DNA from: Trichosphaerium sp. ATCC 40318
Lineage: Eukaryota; Discosea; Flabellinia; Trichosidae
Length of the DNA: 40,404 bases
NCBI GenBank assembly: GCA_038496445.1
Contig: JALMLS010000198.1
Coordinates: 1 to 40,404, forward strand
Direction: 5' to 3'
Both the position numbers and the translations under genes were made by a program. The notes beneath the pieces are model-generated. The model had not been told where the DNA came from and made no database searches. It was given only the letters and a program-made list of their open reading frames with translations. Below, one piece after another: positions 33,465 through 40,404 of the stretch (position 1 is its first letter; each line of letters opens with the position of its first letter).

Positions 33465-34811
33465 CTGTTCTAAAAACCTCTCTTGTTGAAGTTTTTTTCA
33501 CCTTGTGTATCTATCAATAAATAAAGAGCAACTTTATTGCAACACTTGTTTGAAGGTTTACATTGCAACATATCTAGCTCAATCATGGCAAATTTTTGCT
33601 CAGCCATGGCAAGTATTTTATGTATCAGTATGTGTCTAAAGCACATAATCCAATAAAAATTTACTACCATATAGCAAGCATAATGTGTATATCATGTGAT
33701 TATACAAAGCATACATTGTGTCACCAGTAAAAAATTCATTTTTTAAGAAAAAGCTTCCCCAGCCCTTAAAACTAAACCGACAAATCTGTGATTGTAGGTA
33801 TTACACCAAAACAATGTTGTCTATGTTATGTAAAAGGCAGAGTTACAAATGAAATTTGGAATCAGAAATAATGGATGTTTTATTTTTTTATATTTTTTTG
33901 AATATTGTTTTTTTAAAATCAAGTTGTTGAAGCCATAAATGGATTATTGTGTGTTTAATCTCATTGTTGGTATGGTGTTTTATGTTAATAGTAAAGTAAA
34001 AACCTTAGATGCATTATCATGAAGATCAGTACATTATATTTCATTATGTAACACATTATTTTTTTTGCACCAACTACTTTTTTCTTAATGTAAAAAATAG
34101 TTACCACAAGCCATGAAGGTTTCAAACATTAGTCATATTCTTATGTAGTATACCAACCATACTAAACTATACATGGTGCAAAAGGTATTGAGAACAATCT
34201 GTTTAGTTGGTGCCTATGTACTAATGAATAAAATGTAAGAGTTTTTACCAATTGCATTATATTTCTACATGTAAGGACTTTAATTGACTAATATTCCGTG
34301 AAATTATTGCCTTGAACACTGGTAATGTTTTGGTAATTTTTTAGTTGAAAGTAACTTATGGTAGGTTCAATAATAAACAGAGAACTGCCATGGCTGAGCC
34401 AAAAATATGCCATGGCTGAGCCAGATATGCAAAGATTATCGTAAGGCCTATCTGAGTTTTGTTCTAGAGCACAAAGTTTTTCTGTCACTTAAATTGATTT
34501 GTATGTACACCTGAAAGTGGTACAAGCAAATCGACTGTTGTATGTACATAAAAGATTAATGGTGTGTACACCTGCAAGGTATCTCATACATGAACGTGTG
34601 ATGGCTTAACAACTTGAAAGATCTATGCTCTTGACACCAACCAATACTGAAACACCGTTTGTTACTAATGTTCCTCCTAAATTAATTGTATGTAACATGC
34701 TAGCGCTGAAAAGCCTACATTTGTGATGAACACGCACCAGGCCAAATCTATAGAATGTGTACCTGTAATGAGATACCTTCATCTTTTACAGATATAAGAT
34801 AACTTAATTTG
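33465..34811. other. Gene-free spacer
   Basis: AATAAATAAA near 33517 ends the acyl-CoA oxidase transcript. The rest is AT-rich with no domain on either strand. It contains the inverted 47-bp pair described separately. Confidence 0.45.
33568..34430. repeat. Inverted 47-bp repeats with ggctcagccatggca motif
   Basis: 33568-33614 and the reverse complement of 34384-34430 match at most positions. Each contains two copies of a (g)ctca(g)ccatggca motif separated by about 8 bases. They face each other across about 770 bp, like the ends of a non-autonomous DNA element. No target duplication was identified. Confidence 0.55.
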
Positions 34812-35060
34812 TTAACCAAGCAACTTTGACAAAAAGAATCTGAACTTAGAATGCCAGTTTTGTATGGTACTCCAGCAAGGGTTTATTCCAATAAACCTGA
34901 GGTATTTAACAAGAGGCAACAATCCTGAGTCTATGATACCAGTACAGTGTAAGGTCAAACAATGTGCACCAACGATATGTTTTGATCCTTCATCTGTTAC
35001 GTTTCCCCATACAATCTCTAAGGAGAGAACAACAGAAAGATATGATTGATTTTTATCTGT
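34812..35060 (-). pseudogene. F-box/LRR gene fragment at the duplication border
   Basis: A minus-strand frame of about 80 residues contains LRR-like text related to the neighbouring family ('NVTDEGSKHIVGAHCLTLHC' then 'TGIIDSGLLPLVKYLRFIGI'). It has no ATG and no F-box. Its 5' side ends exactly where the inverted-repeat arm begins (about 35055-35075), so its front was lost at the rearrangement point. It now lies next to a copy of the ankyrin gene's upstream DNA. Confidence 0.6.
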
Positions 35061-35424
35061 AGGGCTGTTTAACACTATTTTGGTGTTCTTCAGAAGCGGG
35101 ATTCCGCCAATACGAGAATAACACGTGATACGAATTCTAATGTAACCAACATGATGGTGAACTATGCCTGATAAATATTTACAAGCTTTGAGAAACGAGA
35201 TATCGAGATCCGCTGTCGGACGACGTAAAAAGTTGGACTTTAAGAGAATGCTAGCCTTATGGTAACAAGTTTGCCGATGTGATTGCGATCTACCTACCTT
35301 GAAGCTTGTGATACTAAACTATGCCATCAACACCAAGTTTACACTATCTTAACCACTTTACGAACTTAACCTACACCAATAGTTTTATTTGAAATTGGCG
35401 TAGCAGGCCAACAAACTTAGTGTA

Positions 35425-35936
35425 ATGGCTTCGTCGCTTTTGGGCATACCCACTGAACTTCACTATATCATTACATCTATTGATAACTCTGTTTTTGTAG
35501 TTTGGCCACTACTATGCAAGCAAACAGCAACGACATCTAGATTCTCATACGATTTGGTAAAAAACGGTGTTTTTAAAAAGTGGGCCTTTCAACAGCTTGT
35601 AGAAGTACAATCTTTTACTATGGGCGTACGTGATGGTCATGTAAACAATGGTATAAGAATGGAACCAAAAAGAGCGAACTTGGGTTTAAAAACGGACAAA
35701 GAAGTGGCGTATCAAGGAAATGGTATCAAAACGGGCAACTCTATGAAGTTTGTTGCTACAACAATAATGTATTAGAAGGGGATTGTACTAAATGGTACGC
35801 TAGTGGTAAGGTGTACATGAAAAAGACATACAAAGAGGGTAAGGAAATAGGTAAATCCGAGTATTGGAATGAAGATGGTACAATTGAAAAAGCATACATT
35901 ATTGATAAGAATAGAAAACGCACGTGGTTGCATTAA
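35425..35936 (+). pseudogene. F-box-like/MORN gene copy with frameshift
   Basis: Copy of 24104-24616. One base is lost near 35639 (ggtctatgtac in the left copy, ggtcatgtaa here). The frame shifts after about 71 residues and the protein would end at 35775 with unrelated sequence. The rest of the MORN repeats is still readable in the other frame up to TAA 35934-35936, which indicates a recent break. Confidence 0.85.
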
Positions 35937-36294
35937 AAAAACAAGATTTGGTGTCAAAATAAATTGATACTTTTTACAGTGTTTCCACACCTAGTTCCTC
36001 AAAAGCAAGGAATGAATGCATTTGTAAGTCAATGCTGCTTTCAACTGTTTTTGTGTTTGTAATGAATCGAATCAATGTCATTAGAAAATAAAACAAGCGT
36101 GCCTAATCAACAAACAGTGGAGACTTCAAGTCCTGTATACGAGGCACACACATATTGCCCTGGTGAATTTAAGCTCTTACAAATGTTGTATGTGAGGTTG
36201 GAAAAAAGTTTGAGCGGCCAGTGACAGGTGGATTAACATTGAAGTATTTTTATTAATAGAACACTGACTAAGGTGTTTGAAAATGTCTTTTCGC

Positions 36295-37511
36295 TTACAA
36301 CCCTACCAATCTTCTTTGTAAAAAAGCCTTAGATATAACTCTAACACCAAGTGCATTTACTCCACGACAATTATGTAATGATATTGTATCAGCTTCTTTT
36401 GCAAGTGCTTCAACACCTTCATTGGTGACTTTTGTTTGACCTAAATAAATAGTATGAGCACCAACAAGAGCTTTTACACCTCTATCTGTAACATTGGTGC
36501 TGATAATCCTATAGTATGTACACCAGCAAGAGGTACAATACCAGAGTCAGTTATTTGATGACAATACTGAAGATTAATTGTATGAGCACCAGCTAAAGCT
36601 CTAACACCAAGATTTGTGATATTTTTACAATCTACCAACCAAATAGTGTGAACGCCAGAGAGCGATTTTAAACCTTCATCTGTTACTTCTGTTTCACTTA
36701 ACTTTATACTATAAACACCAGAAAGACATTTAATACTATCATCAGTAGCATGAGTGTACTGTAAGTTAATTGTATGAACACCAGCCAATGACTTAATACC
36801 TTCATCTGTAATATTCTCACAGTCTTCTAAATCAATGGCATGTACACCAAAAAGTGATTTGATCCCAACATCACCTACATTTGTATACTTGAGACTTATA
36901 GTATGAACACCTGATAGATAAGATATTCCCTTATCGGTTATTCTTGAGCACATTGACAAGTTTATTGTGTGAACACCTTGTAACGCTTGAATTCCTTTAT
37001 CAGAAACAAAGGTATCCGACAAGTCAATATAATAAACTCCAGATAGATAGGATAAACCTTCATCTGTGATACGACGACAGTCACTGAGTTTTATTGTATG
37101 TACTCCAGATAACGCTTTAAAACCTTCACCTGTGATCGAATGACAACCGGATAAATCTATGCAATGTACTCCCGAGAGTGCAAATAGACCTTTATCTGTG
37201 ATTCTACTAGCTCTCCTTAAAGCTATATTACGTACACCTGATAGTTTTAATAGTCTTCTGTTCGATATGGACGGGTAGCATGTTATTCTAGCCTTTGTGA
37301 GTAATCGTGGGTACAGTAAAAGTCTGTAAACGTCTGTCTTTGTTTTTAACCTTATGTAACGCGTTGAGATGTATTGGATGTGTTGATCGGCAATAATCGA
37401 CAACAAACGACAAACACATGATATAGAGTCCATGTCTAAGTCTAGATTGTAGCTAAGAATACGCACTAATAGTTCTATTGGAAGGTGTATGAGGGTGTCT
37501 ACAGATTGCAT
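36295..37511 (-). pseudogene. F-box/LRR gene copy with frameshift
   Basis: Copy of 22532-23749. It reads nearly identically (few substitutions, such as T-to-S and S-to-F in repeats) for about 338 residues. One base is then lost near 36498 (tcagcaacc in the left copy, tcagcacc here), giving a stop at 36474. About 60 C-terminal residues (2-3 LRRs) are lost. A shortened but folded protein is possible, because solenoids can tolerate end loss. Confidence 0.85.
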
Positions 37512-37557
37512 TGTTTTGTATTTTTATCGAAATTTCAATGTGTGTCGACGCGTATTT

Positions 37558-37593
37558 CACGTGTGTTTAGTTGTTTTGTATGATTATCACGTG
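37558..37593. promoter_or_regulatory. Two CACGTG sites before the F-box/LRR copy
   Basis: CACGTG at 37558-37563 and 37588-37593, 47 and 77 bp upstream of the minus-strand ATG at 37511. The left arm keeps only the distal one. Confidence 0.5.
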
Positions 37594-37981
37594 ATATTAT
37601 GCTACATAAATCTTGTTTAAAAATCTGACCATTTCGGGGGTTCTAACTTACGTAGGATGTATTTTTTTGCGTGTAGCACCCGTAAGAGTGGATCGTACTA
37701 TCGTTTAATTCTATTCAGTGGTCAGTTAGTGTTAAATCCTTGAAGTTTGTTACGCGTCACACTATGCTGCTTTGAAACGCGTTTTAAATAGATTCGAAGA
37801 CTCTGCTTTGACTGCATCCCACATATCTCTACCAAACCTAGTCTTTAACTATTGATCACAACAGAGGTACTCAACTGTGAATACCTTTTTTAATTGTTTT
37901 CTACCTAATTTCAGGATTATTATCAATCAGGCAGTACCCCTTTTGTATGTTTTATTAATACATTGTTAGCTATATGTATTT

Positions 37982-39881
37982 TTATACTTGACGCATTGAT
38001 AGTTGCACTGAAAGACCTTTGCATCTTACTGCAGGCTTTGAAACAAACTTTACGTCTTCTAGAATGCATCCAGGTGCAGGTGATATACGGAAGTGATAAC
38101 ACATCACTGCAGATAGTATTGCTAACTCTATAATAGCCAAATGCTGCCCTGGACAAATACGGGGAACACCGCCAAACCCAAAGTACGGAGTGACTCCTAA
38201 CAAGGTTAGATTTCTGTTTCTGTCTTTTTTGAAAAAAACGAAATGCAACGAGGTTGTTATCTTACCTGGGCTATTGTATCTATCTGGGTTGAAAATCTTA
38301 GCATCTACATAGTTAGTTTCATCTTGGTAACCAGATTGAGTATTAAGAATTACATTAGCGCCTGCAGGAATCTCAAACGCTACAGAAAAACCCACGTGTT
38401 AAAAAATATAAGGTAAGAAAAAAAAGAGAATTTTTGGCGAAAGTTTATAAGTCGTACTCCCATGTTTTGATTGTAATTTATATGGTTTTATCGGTTTTCT
38501 GAATAATAAGAGTATAGGTCCGTATAGACGAAGTACTTCTTTCACAAAGTTCAGGAGCTTTGTGTTATTCATAAAATCAGCGAAATCGGGATTTTCTTTC
38601 TTCATCATTGGTTCAACCTCGTTGTAGATGATGTCCTGAAACTCAGGATATTTGCACAAAACATACATCACAGAAACCATCACAGAAGCAGTTGTTTCAA
38701 CTCCTGCAAGATAGATACCAAGAATATTAGACAAAATGCTTTCAGAAGTCCATATTTCTCCATCTTTTTCAACAAGCATTTCCTAAAAAAATTTAATTTG
38801 TTAGCTTCTGGTGTTGTATTTCGAGTAGTACCTCTACTATATTTTGAGGTTTGTATCCAGGAATCTTTAGGTTATTTTCTGCTTTCTCCATGACTTGCTT
38901 AATGAAAGGAATGACAACATTGTCCATTGAATGCATAAAGGCTTTTTCCTCCTTGTTTTCAAGTTGTCAGAGACTGTTCCAAAAAGCCGTTTAATATTGG
39001 TACCTTTGGCACCAATAAAGGTATTTTCCAATAATCAAAAGCAAACGAGTCTCTTCTTACAAGAACAACCAATAATGCTCCAAAAGCATCAAGCAACTGA
39101 CGCTCTTTCTGTTCATCTTTTTTTTTGAGATTTTCAAAATAATAAATACTATGAAAAGAGCTTACCTTCAAACTTGTCTATCTTAAAAAGTAATTGAGAT
39201 ATAACGCCAAGAGTCATTCTTGATGTAAACTTATAAGGATCAACTATACATTCACCGCTCTTTGCAAAGCTCTCAAGTTCATATGTCTGTGATGCAAGCA
39301 CATGCAAAATCCCATCAAACTTGGATCTCAAGTATTTATTCGTAAAACCAGGGGCTACCAACTTTTCATCACCTTCCAGTTATGACCCTTTTGAAGTCCC
39401 AAAGAAAGATCAAGCTTAAGTGACTAGTATCGATTCAGATCAAAAGCACGTGCGTGGTAAAAATCAAAAAACCAAAAAAAAAAAAAAGATACTTTCAAGC
39501 CGAACCTCCACTGCTCTTGGGTTTGACACTATGTCTGATATAAAGATGTTTTTATGCTTCAGTACAGTCCTCATATCTTCAAAATCAGAAATGAACACCA
39601 TTTTCTTTCCAAACACGCTAACTTGATAAACATCTCCATATTTTTGCCGCCACTAACATAGAATGTCAAAAAAAAAATATCACGTGGGTTTTGATTGAAA
39701 ATTGTTTTTTTAAACGTGCCTCTTCGAATAAATCAAGTCGGTTTTCAGGTGATTTTATTACATCTAATAAGCTACCAATAAGAGGATATCCTTTTGGTCC
39801 TGGAATATCTGTTTTACGTTGAAACAGCCAATACATGAATACAATAGCGCATACAGAGAAAATTATGGCCGTGTACAACAT
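37982..39881 (-). pseudogene. Cytochrome P450 copy with frameshift
   Basis: Copy of 20117-22021 with the same exon layout. All landmark motifs are present (I-helix A-G-V-E-T-T, E-x-x-R, heme loop with Cys). In exon 3 one base is missing near 39365 (atgagaaag in the left copy, atgaaaag here), which brings a TAG almost at once after about 135 residues. Another indel (near 38970) falls inside an intron and is harmless by my splice model. The intron that ends near 38783 has a diverged 3' half (taaatttttttag against tctttcacag) but still ends in AG. Confidence 0.85.
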
Positions 39882-40404
39882 TCTACGTGCGATTATTAAC
39901 TAACCGTGAACAAAGAAATACATGTGAAAGCTAGCTTATCTGTTGTGAATCGAAAACCTGTTGTGACAGGTTTTACATCACTCAGGTACCGCGTTTGCTA
40001 ATGCATGTAGCTTAGTCGTTTAAAACACGACAAAGTTTCTTAGGCTAGAACAACATTTCGAGATTTTGAATGCTTTTTTTTTTTCAATTACTTTTTACAA
40101 TGCCCATGTACGCATACTTCGCTGTTCTTAATTAGTAGGACGCTACAGTGCTATTAATTTACATGAATCACAGTTCTTTCTCAGGTAATTGAAAGGGAAA
40201 TCGATAGCATAAGTAAGAAAATAACTTTTCGGAAATGTTCCTTCCGTGTTTATTTATTTATTATTCTCTATTTGACAGGCAACTATATTCATCAAAAAAG
40301 AAAGACAAACTAATTCCTATGTTTTTTTATTGTGATATCACAAAGCTTGTCAAGAAGTCAGTCCGTACGTGTTCTTTGTAGGTTAACATTTTAGTTAAGA
40401 TATC

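Larger units (their letters stand above)
35055..40404 (-). repeat. Right arm of the large inverted duplication
   Basis: Reverse-complement copy of 19605-25310, open at the window's right edge. Gene order is mirrored: MORN, F-box/LRR, P450, tail of the 18797-type gene. Differences include single-base losses in all three genes and divergence in intron ends and poly-T lengths. Confidence 0.9.

Overview
The window is nuclear DNA of a small-genome, AT-rich eukaryote, probably a protist or an early-diverging fungus or relative; the exact lineage cannot be fixed from sequence alone. The reasons are many short GT..AG introns (about 31-191 nt, mostly 40-60) that often carry a CTAAC-type branch point, AATAAA signals just after stop codons, a TTAGGG-type interstitial telomeric tract, LINE-like retrotransposons with poly(A) tails and target-site duplications, and typical eukaryotic genes (SURF2, microsomal P450, acyl-CoA oxidase, PARP, F-box proteins).

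Layout. 1-7300: the 3' part of a multi-pass membrane protein; a decayed F-box/LRR remnant; an unknown 138-aa protein divergent from a four-exon SURF2 gene; a basic 151-aa protein; an F-box/LRR gene with one frameshift; and a two-exon secreted Cys-rich protein. 8300-17660: mobile-element country around one large gene. Two retroelements share both termini but not their bodies. The longer one carries an ORF1-like gene that is broken by a hAT-like element. Between them lies a 23-exon gene (9818-13739, 954 aa when spliced) encoding about eleven ankyrin repeats, an unknown middle region and a PARP catalytic domain with H-Y-E residues. Each ankyrin repeat is its own exon, with a phase-1 intron at the same place in every repeat. 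A 1-kb inverted-repeat element with telomeric repeats sits directly after its stop codon.

18800-25300: an intact F-box/LRR gene, an eight-exon cytochrome P450 (493 aa), a second intact F-box/LRR gene (405 aa) and an F-box-like/MORN gene. 25400-33470: an ankyrin gene, an NADH-dependent fumarate reductase fused to cytochrome b5 (nine exons, 630 aa) and an acyl-CoA oxidase (ten exons). 35055-40404: a second, inverted copy of 19605-25310. In this copy the MORN, F-box/LRR and P450 genes each carry a single-base frameshift, while the left copies read through.

How the genes may work together. The three F-box or F-box-like proteins with interchangeable repeat modules (LRR, MORN, perhaps ankyrin) look like substrate adaptors of SCF-type ubiquitin ligases. 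The ankyrin-PARP protein resembles tankyrase in layout. This repertoire (ANK, F-box, MORN, LRR) is also typical of giant DNA viruses and their hosts, so exchange with such viruses is possible but unproven. The P450, fumarate reductase-b5 and acyl-CoA oxidase are redox and lipid enzymes. Many genes have a CACGTG palindrome shortly upstream of the start codon.
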